NCBI GenBank assembly: GCA_009784845.1
Contig: WQXK01000001.1
Coordinates: 1 to 45,296, forward strand
DNA length: 45,296 bases
Reading direction: 5' to 3'
Origin: Dehalococcoidia bacterium
Lineage (GTDB): Bacteria; Chloroflexota; Dehalococcoidia; Dehalococcoidales; UBA1222
Made by a program: the position numbers and the translations under genes. Below the pieces are notes generated by a model. The model made no database searches and was not told where the DNA came from. It saw only the letters and a program-made list of their open reading frames with translations. Every line of letters starts with the position of its first letter. Position 1 is the first letter of the stretch. Below are positions 1-7,054 of the stretch, piece after piece.

Positions 1-94
1 ATCGGCTCCCCCTCTTTTTTGTTATCGTTTAAAGACACAACCGAACAACCCATTGACGAAGACGAAGTAAGGGGTGTTCAATTTTGAATGGAAC

Positions 95-182
95 TGGCGG
101 AGAGAGTGGGATTCGAACCCACGTCCCGTAATCGGGAACCGCTTTTCGAGAGCGGCACCATGAACCACTCGGACACCTCTCC
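95..182 (-). tRNA. tRNA-Ser (anticodon CGA)
   Basis: The 88-nt gene folds into a class II tRNA. It has a 7-bp acceptor stem (GGAGAGG with TCTCTCC), anticodon stem CCGCT/AGCGG around loop CTCGAAA giving anticodon CGA, a long variable arm typical of serine tRNAs, T-arm GTGGG-TTCGAAT-CCCAC, discriminator G and an encoded CCA end. It decodes UCG codons. Confidence 0.96.
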
Positions 183-193
183 TTGTGTACCAC

Positions 194-222
194 ATTTTAG
201 CGTAAAACACGTTAGGGGTAAA
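194..222 (-). promoter_or_regulatory. Putative sigma-70-type promoter of tRNA-Ser
   Basis: On the minus strand TTTACC and TAAAAT are separated by 17 nt. The predicted start point is about 5 nt before the mature tRNA 5' end, which is the expected arrangement. Confidence 0.6.
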
Positions 223-329
223 TGGCCCACACAATTAAGAACCTTCGGCATACAATGGAAGCTGGAGGTGACAAAAGGAGTGAAGGGTTTGAAAGAGAAA
301 CATAGGATAGGTTGGATTTGTTGGGTGTT

Positions 330-1677
330 GTATCCATCTTTTCGTTTGTTCTCTGCCATGTACTGCATAAGTGCGGTATAAATAACATCAATGTCCTTAT
401 ATGCCCCTTTATGCATTGCCAAACGGCTTTACCTTCGCAGGTTTTACTCATAACAAACTCACCATCTACGGCAATTGCCTCACCTACCGGAATTCCCAGT
501 TCAACATCAAACTGTGTAAAATCAGCATTGGAATTACTGTAGGCAAGAAAAGGCGCACCAGCTATTTCCACGCCATTTCGTGCCAGAAAGCCGAATACCT
601 TTTGCAGCCCTTCAGTTGCCAGCGTGGATATTTGAGCCATTGTCGCTTTTTCCCTCTTAATGGCCACCGCAATTTGAGATTTTTGCTCACTCAACTCAAT
701 GTTCACGCCGCCTTCCTCCTGAATAGTTTCTCCTATTTTATCAAGCCTGCGCGACAACTGTATGTCATATTTGAGAAAGGTATCAGTATTTTCCAAAATT
801 TCTTTTGCGCGACTCTTAATAATCTCGCGAATGTGTTGCGGCTCAAGCACTTCGGAATATGCGCCAAACGACAAAATATAGCCGTAAAGCCATTCGTCTT
901 CAGGCAATGCAACACACAGGTCATAACTGCCGTTGTCGTTTTTCGTGATCAGTTCACTGTCAAAGGTATCATACAAACGGCTTAAAACCCTTTCATCACA
1001 GCGCAGCTTCAAATCAACAAGCTTCAGTCTTGTCCCCTGTTCCTGGCACTCCTGAATGTCGCGCCTTGTAAAGTGCTGCTGCGTCACCTGAACGTCCCTG
1101 ATTCTTGAAAGGCGAAATAAGCGCTGCGAGTTTCTCAACAGACAGTATGCCAGCAAATACCATGTATAAGCGTTGAAAATGAGTTTTACCGGCTCGGCGG
1201 AGCGGTTGCTTCTTTCGCCGCCTGCATTAACGTAATCGAAGCGGATTACATGGCTGTTAATAATCGCGTCCCTGATTTTGCTGAATTTGTTGTGTTCGTT
1301 GACCTTGCTGTTCCATCCCTCGAAATCCACCTCAATCAAATCGTGTGCTTTACTGTTTTTGAAAATTGCGCCAAGCTTATCAATAATCGCATCGGCTTCG
1401 GGATAGCTTGTCGCGCCATTGTTTTAAGCGCCAGCAGCAGCCCTTCGCTTTCGTTTTTGGAGAGGATGGCTTTATTCAGCGTATAATCTTCCAAAAGGGA
1501 TATGCCACCGCTGTTGCCTTTGATGCTTCGCACGGGAACGCCAGCGGATGATAATACATCGATGTCGCGGTAAATGGTGCGCACGGATACTCCGAAGAGC
1601 TCGGCAAACTCTTTTGCTGTAACTGTTTCGCGATTTAAAAGTAGCGTCACTATTTCAAGCAGGCGGTTGATTTTCAT
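330..1677 (-). pseudogene. Decayed HTH/WYL transcriptional regulator with GyrI-like C-terminal domain
   Basis: The N-terminal part (1336-1677) encodes a DeoR/YafY-type winged helix (INRLLEIVTLLLNRE, VSVRTIYRDIDVLSSAG, then GGISLLEDY). A one-base deletion near 1397-1404 shifts the frame; restoring it gives PEADAIIDKLGAIFKNSK, which joins the WYL-region reading frame below. The following open segment (down to about 416) holds the WYL-like ligand-binding region and the start of a GyrI-like effector domain. A second frameshift near 415-422 separates the segment MHKGAYKDIDVIYTAL, after which similarity to the fold ends abruptly. The likely original start is the ATG at 1677, behind an AAGAGG ribosome site. 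With two frameshifts and a lost C-terminus it should be non-functional, though the HTH fragment alone could still bind DNA. Confidence 0.8.
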
Positions 1678-1776
1678 ACTCTGCACCTCTTAGGAACAGT
1701 GTCAGTTAATCTAGGATTTCAGTCCAAAAATGAACTACGCAAAATGCATAAGGATTTGCTGTAAACTCGCGACCCC

Positions 1777-2169
1777 TTACTTTGCCTCAACCAACTGCAA
1801 TTTCTCTCTGAGTGCCTCCTGTAAAACACTCGAAAAGCTTAGTCCTGCAGCCTCAGCTTTGCGTTTTAGGTTACGCGGCAGGCTAACATTGGTGCGCACC
1901 GCTGTTGTGTCCAAATCCTTCCTGTAGGCATCAAAGTCAATATCAACATATGCCGCGATTTCACCCGGTGCAGTTGGCGGTAGCGACGTGGAAGGCTCGG
2001 GCACCGGACGCCCCATATCCTGCTCAAAAGTCGCCCATGCCCCTATGGCATCCCTCGCCATAAATAGCGCTTCTGCGACGTCACTGCCTTGCGTGTCTAT
2101 ATCCAAGTCCGGTATTGACACAAGAAATCCGACCTCACACGGGCTTAAGACAATTGGATATGCTTTCAT
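1777..2169 (-). CDS. hicB: HicB-family antitoxin
   Basis: This 130-residue protein has the HicB layout. A partial RNase H-like domain comes first (KAYPIVLSPCEVGFLVSIPDL, with SDVAEALFMARDAIG). A C-terminal DNA-binding segment follows (TNVSLPRNLKRKAEAAGLSFSSVLQEAL), which looks ribbon-helix-helix-like. HicB normally neutralises the HicA mRNA interferase and represses its own operon. The start ATG has an AAGGAG site 6-10 nt upstream and lies 22 nt after the hicA remnant, the usual toxin-then-antitoxin order. The antitoxin is intact although its partner is frameshifted, so it may persist as an autoregulator or be on its way to loss. Confidence 0.88.
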   Translation of the reverse strand: MKAYPIVLSPCEVGFLVSIPDLDIDTQGSDVAEALFMARDAIGAWATFEQDMGRPVPEPSTSLPPTAPGEIAAYVDIDFDAYRKDLDTTAVRTNVSLPRNLKRKAEAAGLSFSSVLQEALREKLQLVEAK

Positions 2170-2191
2170 ATTGTGCTCCTTACCTCCCGGA

Positions 2192-2364
2192 CTACTTTAG
2201 CCCTCTGCGCTTGATAATCTTCCTTGCCAGACCTTCGCCAATTTCCGTGTGGTGAGCGATGGGCTCGGATGCGCTCCCATTTGTGTAAATCGTATGCCCT
2301 CCGCAATCCCGGGCTTTCCACCACCCATTGGCAACAGCAAACTGATTAAATCTTTACGTTTCAA
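2192..2364 (-). pseudogene. hicA: Frameshifted hicA (HicA mRNA interferase toxin)
   Basis: The first 11 or so codons read LKRKDLISLLL, the HicA N-terminus. A one-base deletion near 2330-2336 then sends the frame into nonsense. The next frame restores a textbook HicA: NGWWKARDCGGHTIYTNG, including the catalytic histidine region GGHTIY, then EPIAHHTEIGEGLA and the terminal KIIKRRGLK before TAG. HicA cleaves mRNA through its dsRBD-like fold; here the toxin should not be made. The start is uncertain. A TTG at 2364 fits the family start and lies just after the predicted transcription start. Confidence 0.85.
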
Positions 2365-2374
2365 GGCAATCAGC

Positions 2375-2403
2375 ATTATACACAATCTTTGCGCAATTGT
2401 CAT
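2375..2403 (-). promoter_or_regulatory. Putative promoter of the hicAB locus
   Basis: Minus strand ATGACA (5 of 6 to TTGACA), a 17-nt spacer and a perfect TATAAT. The predicted start point falls about 4 nt before the hicA TTG, suggesting a nearly leaderless transcript. Confidence 0.55.
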
Positions 2404-2495
2404 CTTGTTTCGTCCATGGTATATTGCCAGCGTTCATAAAAACTCGATTTGGAAACCATTACTTTGATATTAAAACTCCAACAGAGATAATTACC

Positions 2496-2684
2496 ATGAA
2501 AAAGTCAGATACCATCTTGGATGAGATACACGCGACTCGGCATAGAATTGAGGAAAAAACAAAAAACATGACGCCGTCGGAGCAAACGTTGTATTTCAAC
2601 CAGCGCAGTGAAGTCGCCGCGAAGAAATATGGTTTCAAGATTATCGCAAGCGCGAAAGAGGATTGTGTTTCGCAAATAGCTTAA
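2496..2684 (+). CDS. Small antitoxin-like protein (62 aa)
   Basis: The product starts MKKSDTILDEIHATRHRIEE and continues with MTPSEQTLYFNQRS and AAKKYGFKII. I recognise this as the pattern of small helical proteins commonly encoded beside PIN or RelE-type toxins, but I cannot name the family. The ATG follows only a weak AGAG site. Immediately upstream and in the same frame the translation FDIKTPTEIIT resembles the C-terminal end of PIN toxins, which often overlap their antitoxin; no toxin body is present. It is divergent from hicAB. Confidence 0.6.
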   Translation: MKKSDTILDEIHATRHRIEEKTKNMTPSEQTLYFNQRSEVAAKKYGFKIIASAKEDCVSQIA

Positions 2685-2742
2685 CTTTTGATTGTTCATC
2701 AGCAAGACGTGAGCGCTTCACAAGTGGTCAGAAATTACAAGC

Positions 2743-3063
2743 GTGAAAACAGGAAACGTAACTATTTCAATCGTTTTGATTGTGTTTGGAGTTTTCATAG
2801 GGCTAACGCTGATACCCGGGTTGTGCCACCTTGTCGGAACATCGAAGGCAAAGAAAGGCATGAGTTTTAACAATTCAGACTATGAGCGCAGAAACTATGA
2901 TAACGAAAGATATAGAACAGAACCCCCATATTATCGCAGCCAACCGCAGAAACGGGATATGAGGATTGGTGAAGAGCGTGGCTCTCCACTGGAATTGGAA
3001 AACAAAAGACTCAAAGCCGAGGTTGCGTACTACAAACGCAGATTGGAACGCTACGAGGGATAA
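2743..3063 (+). CDS. Small single-pass membrane protein with charged tail (106 aa)
   Basis: I do not recognise the family. Residues about 7-30 form a hydrophobic helix (VTISIVLIVFGVFIGLTLIP). A tyrosine-, arginine- and asparagine-rich linker follows, then a short coiled-coil-like C-terminus (LELENKRLKAEVAYYKRRLE). The GTG start is the first in frame and has no clear ribosome site, so the start is tentative. It lies 13 nt before the next antitoxin-like gene, in the same direction. Confidence 0.55.
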   Translation: MKTGNVTISIVLIVFGVFIGLTLIPGLCHLVGTSKAKKGMSFNNSDYERRNYDNERYRTEPPYYRSQPQKRDMRIGEERGSPLELENKRLKAEVAYYKRRLERYEG

Positions 3064-3076
3064 TTCGGGCATAGAG

Positions 3077-3310
3077 ATGAATAACATACCGATGCCGGAA
3101 AAAAGCTCCGATTTTACAATCGAGGATATACATAAAATCAGGGAGTGGAATTACGAAAGGCGCAAAGGAATGACGCCTGCTGAAATAAACGAGGATACCC
3201 ACAGGGGCGCAGAGCGCTTTTATGCCGAACTTGCCAAGCCTGCTGATCCGGAAATTGAGGCAGAAGTCGACTGCTTGCTGCAGTCTGTCAGAAAACCCAT
3301 ACCTGTTTAA
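3077..3310 (+). CDS. Antitoxin-like protein (77 aa), paralogue of the one at 21856-22095
   Basis: The product begins MNNIPMPEKSSDFTIEDIHK and continues IREWNYERRKGMTPAEI, then ends with LLQSVRKP. It matches the 79-aa protein at 21856-22095 along its length (PMPE, FTI-DIHKIREW, a KGMT-AEI helix, a DP-I-AEV-LLQSV tail). That paralogue sits directly behind a PIN-domain gene, so antitoxin function is inferred here. There is no toxin beside this copy: the gene upstream is the small membrane protein. ATG 3077 was chosen because it aligns with the paralogue. Confidence 0.65.
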   Translation: MNNIPMPEKSSDFTIEDIHKIREWNYERRKGMTPAEINEDTHRGAERFYAELAKPADPEIEAEVDCLLQSVRKPIPV

Positions 3311-3444
3311 TCCCCCCAAGTCATGCTGCTGACAGATTCCTCAATCACCGGCTGCATCCCCAAATTTGCTTCGCGATTGGCTTCCGCAGTACCAGCGTTG
3401 CCTTGTAAGGACATGGATATATTACCTAAAACCCTTAGAGGCAT
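3307..3444 (-). CDS. Possible 45-aa ORF, uncertain
   Basis: A short minus-strand frame reads MPLRVLGNIS and continues to a C-terminus ending SSMTWGD. It fills the gap between the antitoxin-like gene and the cation transporter and overlaps the end of the former by 4 nt. No ribosome site and no recognised relative; it may be a gene remnant. Confidence 0.2.
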   Translation of the reverse strand: MPLRVLGNISMSLQGNAGTAEANREANLGMQPVIEESVSSMTWGD

Positions 3445-3474
3445 ATATAACTAATCAAGGCAAAGCCGGCTCAG

Positions 3475-3499
3475 TCAGAACAACTTAAAGTTGTTCTGA
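3475..3499. repeat. Perfect 12-bp inverted repeat between convergent genes
   Basis: TCAGAACAACTT and its exact complement flank a single A. It lies just beyond the 3' end of the cation transporter gene. There is no T-run on either side, so it is not a standard intrinsic terminator, but it could stabilise a 3' end or be a protein site. Confidence 0.6.
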
Positions 3500-3533
3500 A
3501 GCAGTGAATACCCGACCTCACGGTTGGGGTAGT

Positions 3534-4409
3534 TTATTTTTGTTCGCCCAACGGCTCAATGTGGATTGTTGCGTCTATATTGAACTTTTCCTTGACCATA
3601 TTCTCAATGAGCGTTGCGGTGTCATGCCCGTTTTTGATGCTTAATGCTTTATCAAGTATCACGTGCAGAGTTAGTTCCTGATGTGAAACGTAGTTGTGCA
3701 GGTGAAAGTGATGCAGTTCCAAATCGGTACCCAGCAGTTGTTTTACCTCACGGCTTATGGCCTCAATCAGTTCCTGTTTGGGCTCCTCCCCCAGTATTTT
3801 TGTTATGGACTGCGTCATAATCTTAAAAGCCGCAAAGAAGATGGCCAGTGCACAGAAAGCCCCCAAAACGCTGTCCATCCACCATAAACCATCGACGAAC
3901 CTTGTTACCAAAATACCAATCAAAACAATTACGGATGATAATGAATCAGTGCGGTGATGCCAGCCGTCTGCTGCTATGACCGCATTGTCGTGTTTGCGCC
4001 CAAGATAAAAAGCGTATTGGGCTAATACTTCCTTAACAGCTATTGAGGCAACGGTTATAACAATGGCAATGGTTCCATATGACACGGATTCCCGGCTTTG
4101 AAATCTGCTTATGGAATCGCTGAGAAACTCATAGCCTATTACTGCCAAAATGAAAGCTACCAGCAGTGAAGCTACCAGTTCCCATCTTCCGTGACCGAAT
4201 GGATGTTCTTTGTCGGGTTTCTTTGCCGCAAGCATCGCTGCGATAACAACGAATATTGATGTCAATGAGTCAGACATTGTATGCCAAGCATCCGCCATTA
4301 GGGCAACGGAACCAGTGAAGAGCCCCACCCACAGCTTTACGGCAAATAAGAGGGCATTGACGACAACGGACAACACGCCCTCAACCACCTGTGCTTTTTC
4401 TCTTTTCAT
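3534..4409 (-). CDS. Cation diffusion facilitator (probable Ni/Co or Zn efflux)
   Basis: This 291-aa protein is an integral membrane metal/proton antiporter of the CDF family. The six-helix transmembrane part carries the two metal-site motifs: DAWHTMSD (H43 and D47 in helix 2) and DGWHHRTD (H151 and D155 in helix 5). The loop motif HPFGHG is at 69-74. The C-terminal cytoplasmic domain (about 210-291) has many histidines (ELHHFHLHNYVSHQE), as in metal-sensing CDF domains. The start is ATG 4409, six nt after AGGAGAG; an upstream TTG is less likely. A NiCo riboswitch in the leader points to nickel or cobalt as the inducing and exported metal. The H-D-H-D quartet is one often seen in zinc exporters, so specificity is open. 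It lies beside the hydrogenase operon. Confidence 0.9.
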   Translation of the reverse strand: MKREKAQVVEGVLSVVVNALLFAVKLWVGLFTGSVALMADAWHTMSDSLTSIFVVIAAMLAAKKPDKEHPFGHGRWELVASLLVAFILAVIGYEFLSDSISRFQSRESVSYGTIAIVITVASIAVKEVLAQYAFYLGRKHDNAVIAADGWHHRTDSLSSVIVLIGILVTRFVDGLWWMDSVLGAFCALAIFFAAFKIMTQSITKILGEEPKQELIEAISREVKQLLGTDLELHHFHLHNYVSHQELTLHVILDKALSIKNGHDTATLIENMVKEKFNIDATIHIEPLGEQK

Positions 4410-4473
4410 ACTCAACTCTCCTGCTTTGGTTCTTGGGTGGTTTTACGGCGCATCACACGTCTGTGCTCGGCAG

Positions 4474-4518
4474 AAAAAAACACACCCATGGAACATCTTT
4501 CTGTCCCACAGATGTGTT
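4474..4518 (-). terminator. Intrinsic terminator acting as riboswitch expression platform
   Basis: A 13-bp stem (AACACATCTGTGG with CCATGGGTGTGTT, allowing G-U pairs) is followed by seven T. Its 5' strand is the same sequence that forms the 3' half of the last aptamer helix, so the two folds exclude each other: metal-bound aptamer gives read-through into the transporter gene. Confidence 0.8.
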
Positions 4519-4584
4519 ACGCATCTGCTGTCGTCAAGTTACGACCCGACCACACAAACCCAAAGGGTTGAGCGCCTGCTCAGA
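4500..4584 (-). ncRNA. NiCo (czcD-type) riboswitch aptamer
   Basis: The minus strand shows the conserved core of the NiCo class: TCTGAGCAGGC at the 5' side, hairpin AACCC-TTT-GGGTT, a third helix near GTCGGGTCG, then helix CAGATG-CGTAACA-CATCTG immediately followed by TGGGACAGA. These match my memory of the Clostridium botulinum NiCo structure, which has CTGAGCAGGC and CATCTGTGGGACAG at the same places. The closing helix here is short (UCUG/CAGA). The class cooperatively binds Co2+ or Ni2+ and controls CDF exporters, which is the gene found downstream. Confidence 0.85.
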
Positions 4585-4625
4585 TTTTCTTAAATTTTCC
4601 CTAGTGCCTTATGCAAATTTCATGT

Positions 4626-4654
4626 ATTGTAGCACATTTTTCCGCGCACGCTAA
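4626..4654 (-). promoter_or_regulatory. Putative extended -10 promoter for the riboswitch and transporter
   Basis: TACAAT preceded by TG one base upstream (extended -10), with a weak TTAGCG 17 nt further up. Its start point would lie about 35 nt before the aptamer. Confidence 0.45.
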
Positions 4655-4750
4655 CAAGAACAAGCGCCATAACGAAATACAGGAGACATGAGCGGCTCTA
4701 GGATGACAAAAGGGGTGCAAAATGGAAAGCGATAAGGAAAACAAACTATA

Positions 4751-5218
4751 CTAGGACAATTCCTGCATGACCATCTGGAGCACCTGTGGCACGGCAGCTT
4801 CAACAGATGGGGTAAGTCCAAGTCCGACTGCCGTATCCGCCGGTTCGCAGCCGATAATCACGACCTCTTCCGGATAGATGTTCAGCACGGAGGCGGTGGC
4901 CATAATGCGTTCCAAATCAGTTTCATGCATGGAAACGCTGAAGTCTGAAAGTCTGGGGCTACGCATTAAAGCCTCTTTGTTAATTTTGAGACGATGCAGC
5001 CTGCCGGGCTCTGAGCCCGGCAGGCTGATAGCATCTACAAATACCACCTTGTGGTACCCCTCAAGCTTGAGAGCACATTTGAAACCCGATATTCCGAAAT
5101 CCGCCACATCAACACCGGGCGGCAATTCCACATTGTCCAGTTCTTCTGCGATGAGCGGCCCTAAACCGTCGTCTTTCTTCAGTTTATTGCCAACACCACA
5201 TACCAGAATACGGGTCAC
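4751..5218 (-). CDS. hupD: [NiFe]-hydrogenase maturation endopeptidase
   Basis: The 155-aa product belongs to the HycI/HupD/HybD protease family, which clips the C-terminus of the large subunit once nickel is inserted. GVGNKLKKDDGLG at residues 8-20 is the family N-terminal motif. The three nickel-binding positions known from HybD are D16 (Glu in HybD), D62 in VDAISLPG and H98 in MHETDL. The GTG start follows GAAAGG by 7 nt and lies 14 nt after hupL, so the three hup genes form an operon. No hypABCDEF accessory genes are in the window. Confidence 0.93.
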   Translation of the reverse strand: MTRILVCGVGNKLKKDDGLGPLIAEELDNVELPPGVDVADFGISGFKCALKLEGYHKVVFVDAISLPGSEPGRLHRLKINKEALMRSPRLSDFSVSMHETDLERIMATASVLNIYPEEVVIIGCEPADTAVGLGLTPSVEAAVPQVLQMVMQELS

Positions 5219-5232
5219 TCATTTAACCTTTC

Positions 5233-7053
5233 TTAGTGGCTATGGGAATGAGCATGACCTTCGTGCGTGTGTGAGTGGTCATCTTTATGCTCCCACTGAT
5301 GCAGCATTTCGTCTGCATGCAAATGGTCGAGGTCACACTCTGTCAGCAGTCTCTCATACGGGTTGAACACCTGTACGGTGCAGCCCAGACATGGGTCGAA
5401 ACTGCGAATAGTGCGCACTACATCAACGCCGTCGATTTCAGCGCCAATAGGCTCGGTTATATCAGAGCCGATGATGGCAGCCTCATAAGGACCCGGGCGA
5501 TCCAGCGCATCGCGTGGCGAAACGTTCCAAGCGGTTGGGGTGATAATCTGATAGCGATGAATCTTACCATCACGCATAACCACCCAGTGCGCTACGGCAC
5601 CGCGCATACCCTCAGCCATACCGACACCGATGCCGGTCTTTGGTCTGCGGTACTCATTCCAAACCTTCGTTTCACCTTTCTTAATCAGGGCTAATGCCGC
5701 ACCTACCATGCGATAGGCCAAGAAAGCTGAATAGGCATGCCAGTAGGCACGCGCTCTTACGCGCTCAATGGAGTTATTCGAGGTGGGGATTTTCCACTCC
5801 ATAGTAACCTCACCGGGAACGCGGCAACCAACAACCGTACCGGCCGGCAGGGTGAATTTGACGGAGGTACCGGTGGACTCGGCTGCTTTCTTTGAAACGG
5901 CCTGAACATACATTCTTGAAAGCGGGTTGGCCTGCAAAACGTGAGTCTTGCCGTCTACGCGATTCTTCCAGTCGAGCCAGCGTGGAGTCTTAGCCCATGT
6001 ATATTTACCGGCGAAATCCTTTTCCTTGCCGGCTACGGGCTTGGTGGACTCATTCCACTGATGATCTTTTGTCAGCGGATTGCCATTTGGATCCTTGGAA
6101 AAATCAGATGAGACAGTATCGTTGTAGTATGAGTGAGTGACGGTTTCCTGAACACCAACGTTAATTTCTACCAGGTCGTTGGTGACAATCTTGCCGTCGA
6201 TGACAACACCGGGGGTAACAAAGCGCTTTTCGCCCCACTTGGACATATCGGCATATTTCGCGTTGTAAGCCGTCGGATCGTCATACACGCCATATGACAG
6301 GAAGTTGAAGGGGAATTCTCCAACCTTATCCAGTCCATTGGCTGAGAGGAAGTCAATCAGGTCGTCGAATGCCGGTACCAATTCCTTGGTAAAAGCGATG
6401 CCCTTGGCGAGATTGACATAAACAGACTCAATTTCCGGAATATTAACCGTGAGGGCAATACCGCCCGGAATGAAGTTGTTCTGATGCGGATGCTTGGCGC
6501 ACAGCGTGGTGGCCATGTTGATACCATTCTTGGATGCCTCGAGACACTTAACCCAAAGGCTACCGGTTATGGGGTTAAGAGCAGTCATAATATCGCCAAT
6601 TTTGTCATAGCCGTGAGCTGCAGCGCGGGGCGCAGGGGTAACCTTCGCCTTAGCCAGCAGATCAGGATTTGATTTGGCACAGATGGCCTCGGAATAATCC
6701 GGACCCTCAAGAATACCGCAGCCTAATGCACCGTCATAAACCTCTTCGGCCATGAGGGCCAGATTGCGCAGACCGATGCCCAACGGGGGCGGAGGAGCGC
6801 CGTAGGCCATATCAACCGCCAAAACAGAGGCGGTTGCATGGGGAGTGGGGCACACGCCGCAGCTGCGCTGACCCAACCAAATGGCGTCAGCCGGCTCGCG
6901 TCCTACCAGAATATCCTCAAGTCCGCGGAACATGGTGGCATAAACGTGAGCATCGGTGTATTTCTTGGCGTCCAAATCAGCCTTGGCATTGACGCCCATG
7001 TGGCCTTCAATACGAGTGACTGGTTCAATGTTCAGTTCAGTAGATTTTCCCAT
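5233..7053 (-). CDS. hupL: [NiFe]-hydrogenase large subunit
   Basis: The 606-aa catalytic subunit carries EPVTRIEGH (residues 10-18), MFRGLED and the L1 ligand motif RSCGVCPTPHA with C65 and C68. The L2 motif SFDPCLGC contributes C555 and C558. Together these four cysteines hold the Ni-Fe site that splits or forms H2. Two features are unusual. The residue where His or Arg normally marks the maturation cleavage (DPCxxCxxH) is Gln561. The tail beyond it is about 45 residues with 11 histidines, ending in a run of alternating His. Length fits group 1 uptake enzymes. It starts 1 nt after hupS with its ribosome site inside the hupS end. No signal peptide is expected on this subunit. Confidence 0.97.
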   Translation of the reverse strand: MGKSTELNIEPVTRIEGHMGVNAKADLDAKKYTDAHVYATMFRGLEDILVGREPADAIWLGQRSCGVCPTPHATASVLAVDMAYGAPPPPLGIGLRNLALMAEEVYDGALGCGILEGPDYSEAICAKSNPDLLAKAKVTPAPRAAAHGYDKIGDIMTALNPITGSLWVKCLEASKNGINMATTLCAKHPHQNNFIPGGIALTVNIPEIESVYVNLAKGIAFTKELVPAFDDLIDFLSANGLDKVGEFPFNFLSYGVYDDPTAYNAKYADMSKWGEKRFVTPGVVIDGKIVTNDLVEINVGVQETVTHSYYNDTVSSDFSKDPNGNPLTKDHQWNESTKPVAGKEKDFAGKYTWAKTPRWLDWKNRVDGKTHVLQANPLSRMYVQAVSKKAAESTGTSVKFTLPAGTVVGCRVPGEVTMEWKIPTSNNSIERVRARAYWHAYSAFLAYRMVGAALALIKKGETKVWNEYRRPKTGIGVGMAEGMRGAVAHWVVMRDGKIHRYQIITPTAWNVSPRDALDRPGPYEAAIIGSDITEPIGAEIDGVDVVRTIRSFDPCLGCTVQVFNPYERLLTECDLDHLHADEMLHQWEHKDDHSHTHEGHAHSHSH

Positions 7054-7054
7054 T

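Noticed and set aside
1..94. Terminator or gene at the outer end of the arm
   Set aside because: The 94 bp beyond the tRNA contain no convincing hairpin with T-run and no gene; nothing is called there.
212..381. Short frames crossing the tRNA-Ser region (for example GFEPTSRNREPL)
   Set aside because: These are translations through the tRNA gene, a common false protein.
3475..3499. Intrinsic terminator for the cation transporter
   Set aside because: The stem is perfect but neither strand has a T-run after it.
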